A program made the position numbers and the translations under genes. The notes under the pieces were generated by a model. The model had not been told where the DNA came from. It was given only the letters and a program-made list of their open reading frames with translations, and did no database searches. Below are positions 46,201 through 59,112 of a stretch of 64,000 nt of DNA, in pieces. The DNA is from Allium sativum (taxonomy: Eukaryota > Streptophyta > Magnoliopsida > Asparagales > Amaryllidaceae): positions 26,619,659-26,683,658 of the forward strand of contig CM060909.1 of the NCBI GenBank assembly GCA_030737875.1, in the 5' to 3' direction. Every line of letters starts with the position of its first letter. Positions within the stretch are counted from its first letter, which is position 1.

Positions 46201-47702
46201 GAGAGCAGGAAACTGATTTTCCAAACCCAAGCCTAGACACTATCCTCTCTGTCATCCTAGAACGTTCTGGTGTATATTATATCATTATTATATAAAAACC
46301 ATATTCAAATTAAAAATCTCATTTCGAATTTAAATTGAAAATATTTTTTTTTCTTCCAAAACCAGTTTTGCATAGATATAAAGATCGTTATACAAAATCA
46401 ATACATAATTTAATTATTTTCCAACTCCTAATTCAATATTTAAAAGTTGATATTAAATTCAAAACCAATTTTTTTAAATCTTATTTAATAATTAAATAAA
46501 ATCATATATATGAAGGAGAATCTAAATCGATCACCCATATATTCCACAACCACGGTGTGTTTGTGTGTGTGTGATCATACAATGCAATCATATCTATCCA
46601 AATGAACTATACGATCAAATGGATATGAATTCATTCATCACAACAACATTAAACTGTGCACAAGCGTTACAGACAATAACGCTTACTCGTGTTCAGTGTA
46701 TTATCTAATTCATGAACAACCATTCAAACATCAACATCCATCACACAATCATCATCAACAAATTATAATTAATCTCAGCTAATTAAAATTAACTAATTTA
46801 AATAAAATTTAAATTAGAAGTTCTCACCTAACAGCTTTCCAAATCTTCACGGTAGGTGAGCCTAGTTGAGTGAATCGTCGGACAGTATTTCGGCGCAACG
46901 TCTTCTTCACAAAAATATATATATAATATAATATACACTAATCTCTCTTTATATTATAAGAGGACGGGGAGAATGACGAACTTTGGCAAGGTGGTGGTGG
47001 AAAAGAGGAAGACTTATGCCATGGAAACCATGGCCATAAGCTTTAAGAAGAAGAGAAAGAAAAGAAATGAGAATGAATGAAAAAGTGGAAGGAAAGGGTG
47101 GTATTTATAGGAAAGGAGGAGTAAGGAGAGAGTGACACATCATAGGATAAGTGGCAATCATGCATGAAAGAGAGCATGCATAAAGACATGTGTCTTAACA
47201 CTTGTCTTAAGAAGAGAAGGTGAACTTTTGGTAGCATTTCCCTTAAATGCTATGAAAACTAAAGGCAACACTTAATTCTAACGCTACTAATTCATGTTAT
47301 AGTTTGACAAATCCGATCGAACGACAAATAGTATCAACAAATCCAAACTTATTAATAATCATTCTCATTTATAATTCAAGTAAAACTTATCATATAACTT
47401 ATCAAAATAAATAAAATAATAATTATTATTCTTGTAAAATCATAAAATAAATTATCCTTTACCAAATTCATATTTTACAAATCAATATTATCAAAATCAG
47501 AAAATGTCATTACTTAAACATAAATCTAATAATTATAATTTTCAAAATAAGTTTACTTATAAAAATCATAATAAATAAAACAAAATACTTATACAAAGTT
47601 AAAATTTATATTTAAACCTAATAAAATCAACTTATATTCAGAAAATCCAAAATTATAAATAAAAATCCATATCAAACATTGTTAAAATTCTGGGATGTTA
47701 CA
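43231..47702 (-). repeat. gypsy-3 3' LTR
   Basis: Starts TGTAACGACCCATC and ends TTCTGGGATGTTACA. It carries the shared hairpin block at 43567-43645 and a TATA box at 47102-47109. Open frames such as 43801-44295 and 44425-44625 are antisense to the element, recur in both LTRs and have no family features. Confidence 0.95.
47102..47110 (-). promoter_or_regulatory. TATA box of the gypsy-3 3' LTR
   Basis: CTATAAATA on the minus strand, about 0.6 kb into the LTR in element sense, followed by CCACCC and a CT-rich leader. The counterpart is at 54394-54402. Confidence 0.6.
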
Positions 47703-47741
47703 TTCACCCCCCCTTAGAAACTTTTCGTCCTCGAAAAGGAA
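47703..47741 (-). promoter_or_regulatory. Polypurine tract and adjoining box of gypsy-3
   Basis: In minus sense CTAAGGGGGGGTGAA abuts the 3' LTR, preceded by CCTTTTCGAGGACGAAAAG, matching the box of gypsy-1 and gypsy-2. Confidence 0.82.
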
Positions 47742-49869
47742 GTCGAATAAATTTAAACTCCTTCACAAATTTTAAATTCGAATTTCTCCCTCAACATATC
47801 AGAAATGAAATGGTCAGAACAAAGGATCATTTCATTCTCAGGGCACTCTATCTAATTCTCACTAAAGGTAGAGTCTAATGATACTTCTATGATTTCATGA
47901 TTACTAGGGTCGTCACTGGTCTTGTTTAAAAATCGCATCCTCTGAGTTAGACTCAGAGCTGCTATCCTACCATTAAGGAGAACTGGGATAGATATTATCT
48001 AGTACTTAGAGGTCTATGACCGTAAGAAAATTATCTTTCTAACTTACTCTTACGGAACCCATGGTTTTCTTATCAATTATAAGACTAAATGCTCAAATTA
48101 GAAATTTAAATCCAAGTTCTCAAATAAAATTTTCCCTAATCGTTCAATTATCTTGCAATATAACATCTTGGCTAAATTCAGTATTAGAAATTCTATTGCT
48201 CTCAACACAAATCAAGTTCAATTTTAGAGATAATTCAAAATACTGGTTTCAAATCTAAATTAGTTCACTTGTCCAAGGCTTTATCTGAGCATGGAAAAAG
48301 GAAGAATTCCGAAATAAAGTTGAATAATGACAATTCGGGGTGATATTCAAAATATGACAATGGGTTGAGCCAAACCCAGTGACAAGGGAAGAGATAGAAT
48401 TATATTTCCGAAATACTCAATCTATTTCAAATTTTTATTTCAATCGTTTCCAGATTAACCCATTTATAAGTTAACTTTTATACTCATTTAATATTCAAAT
48501 TTTTGTTTTCATATTCACCTAATCGAACTTTAAAATTCAAAATATATAAAATCTCTTTTTCATTCTTGTTAAAATATCATGTCTTGTTTAGAAACATTTT
48601 CTTACTTAACTAGCCGTACAATCTCTCTAAACAGTTTTATTTAAAAAAATACCATCACGCTTCCTCTGCACACTCTGATTATGCGTATATTCAAACTAGT
48701 ATTGGTAAAACATCCCAAAACATAGACTTCAAAATTTCCGGAACCAAATCCTCAAAATTAATATTTAAAAATCCAAATTTTTCTTGCATAAGTTAGATTC
48801 TATATTTCAAAGAAAGCTCATTTATTGAGGTTTTGTTACAAAATATCTTGGATAAATTAAAGTTATCGGCACGGTTTCACATGGCACAAAGAGGCATACA
48901 TAGATCAAGTCAAAATTCCATGTGCTCAAGTCAAATAAAGATGCATAGAAGTTCCATGTTAATTTGTGCATGAAAGGTATACATAGACAAAATCAAGTTT
49001 CATGAGTTTGGAATAGAAATTCAACATCTACTGAGCATCAATAGGTGCAACGGTTCAAATCAAATACTTGGCCAAATGCACATGATACAAAGGTACGAAT
49101 GACACTACTCAATAGCAGATGGTTGGAATTTAAATGGACAGTCTAGCCCAAGATGGGAATTCACATGCAAACAAGGATACATATTCTAACAGTTTAATCA
49201 TTGGATACTCGTTAAATTTTCGTAATTTTCCTCTTGAATAAATCTTACTTTAACAACTTCATTTTTTTCCTTTGTGCTTCAAGTGAATACTTGTTGAGAA
49301 ATTTTCGTTTGACCTACTCGTTCATGCCGGTTTCTCTTAACAAGGGAAAATATAAAACTCAATCGATTTGTTCAATACATATCCCTTTTATCATATTAAA
49401 CTTGTTGCTCAAAATTCGTATAGCTTCAGGTAGGAAAATCGGTCTTCTCCCCACATAAGAAATTTACCATAATTTTATTGAATTGTATCGTCAAAATCGA
49501 AATATGGGGTGAACCGAGCTCGCTTACATGCATTTTCAAATTTTCAATTTTCAGTTCTTCAAGTGAGATTAGCTTCTAAAATATATCCTTGCGGTTTTGA
49601 CAAAATAGTCTGATTCACGCTTCTAATTATCAGTTAAGTATGCGTTTAACTTAACTACCTTATGTTAAATTCATTTTTCGCATATACCATTTCATAACAT
49701 AATACATTCAATACTTCGAAAGTCATTTGTAAAATCAATTTCACAATTGTGAGGACGTCGCAAAACACTTTCGATTGTTTATCTATACAGCTTTAAGTAC
49801 TTCTTGACGTCTCGATCAGAAACATATAGTCATCCCACTTTCGAAACCCAAAAATAAGACTGATGATGA

Positions 49870-50023
49870 TCGATCAATCACCAGAATTATCCCCAAGCGA
49901 CTAGAATGTGATTCTATATCCATCTAGTATATATTGGATTTCATATATACGTTAGCTAGGCGTATATGCAAAATCCTTACATACTAGATCGTCCAACCTT
50001 GACGTCAAATAAATACTCGCAAC
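49870..50023 (-). promoter_or_regulatory. Conserved leader block of gypsy-3 (candidate packaging signal)
   Basis: Counterpart of 40100-40238, about 490-640 nt downstream of the primer binding site in element sense. The surrounding interior is not alignable by eye. Confidence 0.6.
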
Positions 50024-50510
50024 CATTTTTATTACACGCTGATTATCTTTCAAATCTATAGCTTTGAATTAACGATCTTCTTATCTCAATCCTTTATATA
50101 TAGGCTGCAAAATATTTTGAAATTCTCATTCCAAGCTCGACGTTTCTTTTTCAATACGCTTATTAAAGCCAATTCATTAATCGCTTATTTCTCGATAACT
50201 CCGAACAGATCGACGCTGGATTTTCGAAGTTTTATCACAAAGAGCCCTTTTTATTTTGAAAGTATTTCCTTTAAAAATCTTATTTTCAAATCTTCTTCAA
50301 AATTTTATTTCAAATAATTATTATTTTCAAAAATGATTTACTTGTACAAAAATACCTTATATAGATTTCAAAAATACGCTCTCTCATCATAATATTCCGA
50401 AATCTCATTCTAGGGCATTTCTATCCCTATCTCTAATGAGATACTATAGCTCTGATGAGTCCTATCCTTTGTTCAAAATATATTGTACCCGATAGCTTTG
50501 TATAACCAAA

Positions 50511-50522
50511 GCTCTGATACCA
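50511..50522 (-). promoter_or_regulatory. Primer binding site (initiator tRNA-Met), gypsy-3
   Basis: GCTCTGATACCA, two bases from the LTR start at 50525. Confidence 0.9.
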
Positions 50523-50524
50523 CT

Positions 50525-53500
50525 TGTAACGACCCATCTTTTTGCCCGATTCTTCGCCGGTAATTAAACCAACTTAAACCGTTCAGAAAGACGAATTGTT
50601 ATGGGTACATACATACATTGAACAAAAATAACAGAACATTTCATTGAATAAACCAATATTACATCAGAGTTACATGAATATCAGAGTTACAACATAACGT
50701 ATACAGCGGAAGAAAGAAATTAACTTTACTCCCATCGGAAGATTTAACACAGCGGAAGCTTCAACTCTATCGTGGACCCCAACTCTAGAAGCGCTCTAAA
50801 TCCTGCTCCAACGATCTATAACTGCAAAACTAAACTACTGGCTGCCCGTGCAAAAATCATGGGCACCCAGAGTTTAGGTGAGGGAACAATAAACTCCAGG
50901 TCAGTCGTGGGACTGGTGTGAGAACTCAAAAACAGTTAGGTTCATTCTTAAAGTTGGGAACTTCACCGGATCACGCCGCTAACGCGGAATGGATTTACTC
51001 CAGGTGGATACCCGTGCATATAAATGCGCAATGTCTTTTGAAAATGAAGCTATCATAAGCTCGTCCCACATCACACAATGCAAGCGCACACCAGATGGGC
51101 GAGTTTTATCTTATGACAACCAAATATGCTTTCATACGTAAAATTCTCTTCAATACCATAATATATATATAGTGTGGAAAACATTTCGCAAGTAAATGTA
51201 TTAATCCTAGACAGCATATACCCCATAATATATGTTGCCATATATATATACAATCAAAATCGTATGGCTCGCATAAGAAATTTGGATTTCCAACTTGATG
51301 ATTCCTGGCACGAAAGATCAATCAGGGATACAAAACGAAGTGCCTCAACGGCTTTTTCGACCATACGCGGACACCGAATACACATCGTCAGGGCAGATCA
51401 ACGGTTTTCGACCAGACACGGCCCCCCGAACATACCCAACTTCCCCAAGTTCATAAGTGGTTTCCCACTGCTGCACAGCTTCATCATCAATTCATATATA
51501 AGTATAAAACCTAACCGCCAGTTTCTCATCAATCCGGGGTGTGAGGTTTGTCGATGTCACGTCATACGCAAAGCGATGCTTCGATAAGCCATTCTTTGAT
51601 CATCACTAGCTCGACTCATAACTTGGGTATGCCGCATTGACAATTCACGACATATCACTGATTTAAATCAATGCATACCCTCTAAGTTCATATGACTTAA
51701 AGACAAGGATAATATATTGCCACAAATCCGATATACATTAACGGAAATCAGTGCTATGCGGTCAATTTCAATGTCAGGCACACCATCCATGCAAGTCCGT
51801 TCTGGGTCTGAACGGAACAACAACCCGAAAATATTTGAATATGTTCAGGTCTCATGCAACCCATACCTCGTATTGGGTGGCCTACCCAACCAAGAAATAA
51901 ATCAACAATCAATCTAAACACTTCAAATATTTCCGGTCTTCATTTGTCGTTACCAAGTCTTGAATAACGTCGTATTACTACTTAGAATGGTTTTCGAACA
52001 TATACTCGATCCCGGTCTTTCCAAGTAATAAGCGTACTTTAAAAATAGTAGCTATGGTTTACACAGGCCTTTCAATTCAAATCTCCTTCTAAATAGTTAT
52101 CAATTCATTTACGACTCAAGATTTGAATTACTATAAATTCCATACATCTCGTTATCATCTTATCTCTTCTTTGAAATCAAAGATTTTAACTTCGCTTCAA
52201 TTCCTTACTTTTAATTTTTTTTCGAATCAAAGATTTGGTTAAATCCCCAATTACGACATGAATTTCCACCATTCAATCTCATCGGTTTCAAGAATGATAT
52301 TATTGAAGATACGATTCATGAAAAACCCAAGTCAAATTGATTTTTGAATCATAAATTACACAGAAATTTATCCACTTATATTCGATATAAATTCTCATAA
52401 TCAACGAATACTATAAGTAGAATAACGATATAATAATATCTTTCAAATTCCCCAGATAGTATACATTTACATCATGAGGTTCATACCAAATATCGAAGAT
52501 TTTTTCTATCTAGCTTATTTAAATCAAGGTGAGAACCCGTATCTTAATTGAAAGGTTTATTCAATTCTTTGACATTAGATCTGGATAGAGATACCATCAA
52601 CTTATCTTCAATATTAATTTTCGTATCCAACTCATATTATAAGCGGAATAACGGTGAAATACCCTTTTAAATTCCTCAGATAATAATTGTTTTCATTTAC
52701 CGAACTAATATCAAACATCCGAAGATTTATCTCCAACCATATCCAATTATTTAGTATTAAAAACCCGTATTAGTATAAATCTAAATTCCATATAAATATT
52801 TCTAATACTCTTAAACCTTTGAAAACATTCCACAAATCATTACTTATAGTTCGGAACATCGTTTACGGGTTAAAACATCAAAATAGATTGTTTTCGAAGA
52901 AAGCGTTACAATAGCGTTCCAAAAGTGTTACAAAACAGTTATCCTAACTATTTTGATCAAAATATCGTTTATCTTAGCCAAAACTTAAACTTTACAATTG
53001 AAAACACCTTTTCATAATTTGTAATGATTTTACAAATTTTTTCCATATTTTTAAATAATTTAAAAATAGCTGTTTATAGTTATGGGCAACAATTGTTCTT
53101 ACATCGATCTTTTCCAAAATGGTTTCAAACATAACTTGAAAACTATAACCCGAAATTAAAATCTGCTTTCACTCATTTGAAAGCTCTCGTAAATAGGAAT
53201 CAAACGTTTTTCGTTTCGTGGAAATCCGATTTAAATTGGAAAAGTTATAAGCATTTACATATTGCCATAATGCGACAAGCTCTAATTTTGACCAAAAAAA
53301 TCATTATTCTTAAATACTTCAAATTACCTTAAAAATCATTATAAACTTATATAAATCATTTAAATTGACTTTTCAAATTATTTGGATTTAAAACACAACT
53401 TTTTTTCTTCTAATTAAATCACCATTCAAATAATTTCAAATTAGATTTTTATTTAACCATCCCATCCGTCGGATCAGTTAGGGATAGCCAGGGAGAGCAG

Positions 53501-54994
53501 GAAACTGATTTTCCAAACCCAAGCCTAGACACTATCCTCTCTGTCATCCTAGAACGTTCTGGTGTATATTATATCATTATTATATAAAAACCATATTCAA
53601 ATTAAAAATCTCATTTCGAATTTAAATTGAAAATATTTTTTTTTCTTCCAAAACCAGTTTTGCATAGATATAAAGATCGTTATACAAAATCAATACATAA
53701 TTTAATTATTTTCCAACTCCTAATTCAATATTTAAAAGTTGATATTAAATTCAAAACCAATTTTTTTAAATCTTATTTAATAATTAAATAAAATCATATA
53801 TATGAAGGAGAATCTAAATCGATCACCCATATATTCCACAACCACGGTGTGTTTGTGTGTGTGTGATCATACAATGCAATCATATCTATCCAAATGAACT
53901 ATACGATCAAATGGATATGAATTCATTCATCACAACAACATTAAACTGTGCACAAGCGTTACAGACAATAACGCTTACTCGTGTTCAGTGTATTATCTAA
54001 TTCATGAACAACCATTCAAACATCAACATCCATCACACAATCATCATCAACAAATTATAATTAATCTCAGCTAATTAAAATTAACTAATTTAAATAAAAT
54101 TTAAATTAGAAGTTCTCACCTAACAGCTTTCCAAATCTTCACGGTAGGTGAGCCTAGTTGAGTGAATCGTCGGACAGTATTTCGGCGCAACGTCTTCTTC
54201 ACAAAAATATATATATAATATAATATACACTAATCTCTCTTTATATTATAAGAGGACGGGGAGAATGACGAACTTTGGCAAGGTGGTGGTGGAAAAGAGG
54301 AAGACTTATGCCATGGAAACCATGGCCATAAGCTTTAAGAAGAAGAGAAAGAAAAGAAATGAGAATGAATGAAAAAGTGGAAGGAAAGGGTGGTATTTAT
54401 AGGAAAGGAGGAGTAAGGAGAGAGTGACACATCATAGGATAAGTGGCAATCATGCATGAAAGAGAGCATGCATAAAGACATGTGTCTTAACACTTGTCTT
54501 AAGAAGAGAAGGTGAACTTTTGGTAGCATTTCCCTTAAATGCTATGAAAACTAAAGGCAACACTTAATTCTAACGCTACTAATTCATGTTATAGTTTGAC
54601 AAATCCGATCGAACGACAAATAGTATCAACAAATCCAAACTTATTAATAATCATTCTCATTTATAATTCAAGTAAAACTTATCATATAACTTATCAAAAT
54701 AAATAAAATAATAATTATTATTCTTGTAAAATCATAAAATAAATTATCCTTTACCAAATTCATATTTTACAAATCAATATTATCAAAATCAGAAAATGTC
54801 ATTACTTAAACATAAATCTAATAATTATAATTTTCAAAATAAGTTTACTTATAAAAATCATAATAAATAAAACAAAATACTTATACAAAGTTAAAATTTA
54901 TATTTAAACCTAATAAAATCAACTTATATTCAGAAAATCCAAAATTATAAATAAAAATCCATATCAAACATTGTTAAAATTCTGGGATGTTACA
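50525..54994 (-). repeat. gypsy-3 5' LTR
   Basis: Near-identical to 43231-47702. Its TATA box at 54394-54402 would drive the element's genomic RNA leftward. Confidence 0.95.
54394..54402 (-). promoter_or_regulatory. TATA box of the gypsy-3 5' LTR
   Basis: CTATAAATA on the minus strand, at the same LTR offset as 47102 after allowing for the 2-bp indel. Confidence 0.6.
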
Positions 54995-54999
54995 GATTT
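54995..54999. repeat. Target site duplication of gypsy-3, right
   Basis: GATTT, identical to 43226-43230. After it the gypsy-2 LTR resumes. Confidence 0.93.
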
Positions 55000-55571
55000 T
55001 GAATTTCTAATATTCTTTAGAAAGCTCTTTTCGATACGAACCCAACGGTTCCGGTTTTAGGAGAACCCGACGGTCGGATCTCCCGTAATGTCCATTTGAA
55101 ATAAATGGTCGAAATTCATGAACTGCCGCGGCGCGGCGCATTCTATTCAGGCCATTATATTATATATATATATATATAATATATTTCGTCGATTACTATT
55201 TAAAACGAATTTTATAAATAGTTTTGAATTCGTTTCAAAAACAATTTCAACCTTTATTTCAAATTCAAATCAAAATGGAATTTTCGATTATAAATCCTTT
55301 TTACTTTCATTTCTATTTGATTTTCAATTCAAATCGATTTTAATTCGATTCGAATTCATTTTCTTTTCAATTCAATTCAAATTGGTTTCCTATTCGATTC
55401 AATTCAAATTGGTTTTCTATTCGATTCAAATTCATTTTCTATTTAAATCAAATTCGTTTCGTTTTCTATTTGAATCAAATTCATTATATATTCAATTGAA
55501 ATCAAATACGTTATATATTCAATTCGAATTCAATTCGTTTTCAATTCAATTAGAATTCGATTCGTTATATA

Positions 55572-55750
55572 TTCAATTCATTTCGAAATCGTTTTCAATT
55601 CAATTCATTTCGAAATCGTTTTCAATTCAATTCATTTCGAAATCGTTTTCAATTCAATTCATTTCGAAATCGTTTTCAATTCAATTCATTTCGAAATCGT
55701 TTTCAATTCAATTCATTTCGAAATCGTTTTCAATTCATTTCGAAATCGCT
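55572..55750. repeat. 27-bp minisatellite in the gypsy-2 5' LTR, about seven copies
   Basis: Same unit as 35971-36276 but about four copies fewer. The last unit is partial. Confidence 0.9.
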
Positions 55751-57952
55751 TTTCAATATTCATTTTAAAATGAATAAAATCGATATAAATATCGTTCACG
55801 TCAAAATGGCGTCAATCTAATCAACACGGCTTCATAAATTTCTATTTTCAAATATTTCTTTTTCAAATATTTTCTTTTCAAATATTTCTATTTCAAATAT
55901 TTCTATTATTAAAATATTTCGTTCAACACATGACTAATCTCAACGGATGAGTACTGTCAACACATGAACCTTTATTTTATATTGATAAAGATGTAAATTT
56001 TAATATTAAAATATTTCGTTCAACACATGACTAATCTCAACGGATGAGTACTGTCAACACATGAACCTTTATTTTATATTATTCTTTATTTTCTAAATTG
56101 GAAGGAGGCCCAATCAATCACCATATAATGTTAATTATATGGATTTTCATACAACACATGTATATAATAGCATTGAAAAATAATCAACCATCACCCAAAG
56201 TGCACTACACTGTATAAGCATCAAATATAGATATCTAACGCTTATAACAGCCTGTCAATCAATCGATCGACATATTTAATCAATCAGGATGAGTGAACTT
56301 CAAATTTCATCCCAACACCCGCGTGGGGTTTCAAACAATCAAACACAGATTTTATTTGTGCAGTTGGGCGATGTGTAAAATTTATCGTCCCAATCAATGT
56401 CCTTCAAATAGGTGTACATAAACAAACCGTCCGGTTTGTAAATGAATATTTATTTTATTCACTTCACGTTAAAAATTATATTTTTAACGATAAAACATTT
56501 TATTTTAACATATGAATTTCTATTCAGTTCATTCTTTAAATAAAATGATATTTTTATTTTTCTAACTTATTTTAGAAATTTCGGCGGCATAACGGCACGA
56601 TACTAGAAACGGGACGAGGCCTAGCCTTATCCCCGGTCTAGTGAAGGCCCACGCCATTCACATATCAATCAAATCAATTCATTTCACCAAACAATTCAAT
56701 TCAAACAAAATATTCTAACTAACCACACAACCAAACAATTTAACAAACAAGCCATCCATGGTCTGTGGATGACGGGTGTCGGGTGCTACTAAACACCGTC
56801 TGCATCCTAGTATATATATTAACTAGAAAAAGAAATTTTGAGTGAGAAGTTCTCACCAATAGCTATCCAATCATCTTGACTCTACTTATGTAGAAATCTT
56901 TGCCGCTCTTGCCTCTTGTCGCTTTTGTTGCCCGTAGCCACTATATATATAAAAATCACATTTTTATATTGCTATTCAATATATAAAAAAACGAATTTTT
57001 ACTTTGTTATTCAATATATAAAAAATCGAATTTTTATTATACTATTCAATATATAAAAATCGAATTTTTACTTCGCTATTCAATATATAAAAATCATCTT
57101 TTTAATATCCACTCTATATGGATAAAAATCACCTTTTTATACTGCTACTATATAGGTAAAAACTCTATTTTTATACTGCTACTATATAGATAAAAATTCT
57201 ATTTTTCTTTCGCCTTTTCTATTTTAAAAATCTACTCTTCTATTTTAAAAATCTTAACTTTTCATATTCAAAAAAAATCTGATCTTTTTCTATTCAAAAA
57301 TCTGATCTTTATAAAACAAAAGAAATCAAAACTTCTTACTTTCAAATCTTGTATATTTTTATCTCAAAGTCTTCTTCTATATTTTTAAAACAAAGTCTTC
57401 TTTTATATTTTTAAAACAAAGTCTTCTTCTATATTTTTAAAACAAAGTTTTCTTCTATATTTTTAAAACAAAGTTTAAAGGCAAAGTTATAAAATAAAAT
57501 AAAAACATATTTTTCAATTACAGGGTTTAAAAACATTTACACTGTCGCCTTCTGATTTTCCTGGTGGTCTTCAGTCCATCAGCTCGTTCAAAAGAAACTG
57601 CCGTTGCCAACCCTAAACCCTCCGTCGACGTTGACTTCCACCCCCGGACCAGGATCTGAAGGCGCCGCCGTTACCCCCTAACATTGCTCCACCCACGCCC
57701 TCGCCAGCGCGATGCTCGAGGCTCCCTCACGATGGGAAATCAATTCGAATGGAGGCCGTTTTCAGAGGGGAAATCAAAAGGAGGGAGGGACGGGGAGATG
57801 ACTGATCGTCGGTGGAGGAGTTCGGGGGAGGGAGGCGTCGGCTGATAGAGGGGGCGTCGAACGAAGGAGGAGCGGGATTTGGGTTTTCAGCTGAAAAGGA
57901 GGCGCGATTTTTTCTTAAAGGGGGTTAGGGTTCTGGAAAAAAAAGGGGAGGG

Positions 57953-57960
57953 TATTTATA
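57953..57960 (-). promoter_or_regulatory. TATA box of the gypsy-2 5' LTR
   Basis: TATAAATA on the minus strand with the same downstream leader as the 3' LTR copy. This one would drive the genomic RNA. Confidence 0.6.
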
Positions 57961-58879
57961 TTTAATTATATTATTATTTAAATTCTATTTTTATCAATTT
58001 TACTTATTTATTGTCCTCAACTCCAAACAAACTCCAAACAAGACCCAAAGACTGTAGCCCCTAGCTAAATACCCCCCTCCAAACACTCTGGGATATGTTC
58101 CACTGGACAATTCGACTGTTACGATCATTTTTCGTTGAATTTAAAATATGAATCTTTATATATTCAATTTAAATGCACATTTCATTTTACCGGGGTCACA
58201 TACTAACTAGAAAAATTCTAGAAAAATATTTTCTAGCTTCGTATTGATGATACGGTCCTAACAAAACTAATTTCGTCGAATTCTGAGACCGTTGGAAAAA
58301 TGGCCATTTTCCAGTCGATTAAAATCAACTGAAACTGGTCAAACGCGTTTTCCTTTGCCACGCTCACATATTGATTCGAAAAATTATGAAATTTGGAATC
58401 TAGCAATAATTTGACACTGCGGATCCAACAAAAGTGGTTTCGTCGAAATCCGAGGTCATTTGCAAAATGTCCATTTTTAAGGGCCTGAATTCCATAGCGA
58501 CTATTCAGAATTTTCAACTGGACATATCTTTTGATTCCCGCTATGAATTTTCGATTTGTTGGATTCGTTGGAAAGATATCATCAATTAGATCCTAATGTT
58601 TTTGGTTTCGCTAAAATCCAGATTGTTTTGCACCCGATACATTCAATTGAAGTTTGAAATCGAGTTATCGAACTACCGCGCCATTTTCAATTCTATTTAT
58701 AATTATATATATAAATATTTATATTCTAACGACGACGTATATAATATATACGTTCTAAATATATTCAAAATAAATTTATCGTCGATATTATTTAAAATAA
58801 TCTATTTTAAATATTCAAAATTCGCTAAAATTGCCAAAATAAAAATTTTAAACTGGCCCAGAATTTCCGGGTTATTACA

Positions 58880-58884
58880 CTTGT
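58880..58884. repeat. Target site duplication of gypsy-2, right
   Basis: CTTGT, identical to 32930-32934. Confidence 0.88.
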
Positions 58885-58940
58885 TTTGTAGGATTATTAC
58901 ATGATTATCCATGTTTCATAAATATATACAAATATAGACC
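58885..58940 (+). repeat. MULE left terminal inverted repeat, inner part
   Basis: AGGATTATTACATGATTA and TTTCATAAATA...ACAAATATAGACC pair with the right repeat read on the minus strand, with a few mismatches and a 3-bp gap at TTG. Confidence 0.85.
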
Positions 58941-58963
58941 TGTTTTGATCCGGGAGGGATACT

Positions 58964-59009
58964 GGCGCCTTTTGAAAACTCGCCTTCGTGTGCCTTTTCA
59001 AAACTCGCC
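58964..59009. repeat. MULE left subterminal GGCG(C/A) palindromic repeats
   Basis: GGCGCCTTTTGAAAACTCGCC (58964-58984) and GCCTTTTCAAAACTCGCC (58992-59009). The same words form a mirror cluster inside the right end. Confidence 0.8.
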
Positions 59010-59033
59010 TGTGTATCTGGGGTAATTTTCAAA

Positions 59034-59042
59034 CTATATAAG
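59034..59042 (+). promoter_or_regulatory. TATA box of the GRF-protein gene
   Basis: CTATATAAG lies about 70 bp upstream of the ATG at 59113, leaving a leader of roughly 40 nt. It lies just inside the subterminal repeats, so transposase binding there could affect it. Confidence 0.6.
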
Positions 59043-59112
59043 TACTCACTAGCCTTCTCATAATTCTGATTCATACTCAAGCACATCTTCTCAAATCCAT
59101 ATATTTTCAAAC

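Larger units (their letters stand above)
47703..50524 (-). other. Interior of gypsy-3, non-coding (2822 bp)
   Basis: No recognisable retroviral-type protein in six frames. The open stretches at 48061-48258, 49234-49458 and 50117-50317 are short, lie on the opposite strand to the element and are rich in F, I, K and N, as expected from random AT-rich sequence. Confidence 0.85.
43231..54994 (-). mobile_element. Non-coding Ty3/gypsy element (gypsy-3), very recent insertion
   Basis: LTRs of 4472 bp (43231-47702) and 4470 bp (50525-54994) flank a 2822-bp interior and are bounded by exact GATTT duplications. The empty site is preserved in the other gypsy-2 LTR. By eye the LTRs differ by one substitution (C at 43696, T at 50990) and one 2-bp AT indel near 43870. 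The primer binding site and polypurine tract are intact, but there is no gag or pol. It is a LARD-like non-autonomous element mobilised very recently by proteins made elsewhere. Its LTR shares scattered blocks with gypsy-2 and copy A. Confidence 0.93.
32935..58879 (-). mobile_element. Giant-LTR non-autonomous Ty3/gypsy element (gypsy-2), carrying a nested insertion
   Basis: It is bounded by TG...CA LTR ends and exact CTTGT duplications. In minus sense the 5' LTR is at 40449-58879 and the 3' LTR at 32935-39414 (6480 bp). Between them is an interior of just 1034 bp (39415-40448) holding a primer binding site, a conserved leader block and a polypurine tract, but no gag or pol. The 5' LTR is 6662 bp once the nested element (43231-54994) and its duplication are removed. 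It resembles LARD-type elements, but the LTR-to-interior ratio is extreme. The LTRs look highly similar to each other apart from repeat-number changes and a 321-bp extra segment. Confidence 0.9.
40449..58879 (-). repeat. gypsy-2 5' LTR, split by gypsy-3
   Basis: Starts TGTAAAAACCCGTAAC at 40449 and ends GGGTTATTACA at 58879, colinear with 32935-39414. It is interrupted by gypsy-3 at 43231-54994 and carries an extra 321 bp at 40754-41074. Fewer copies of the 27-bp minisatellite account for most of the remaining length difference. Confidence 0.9.
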
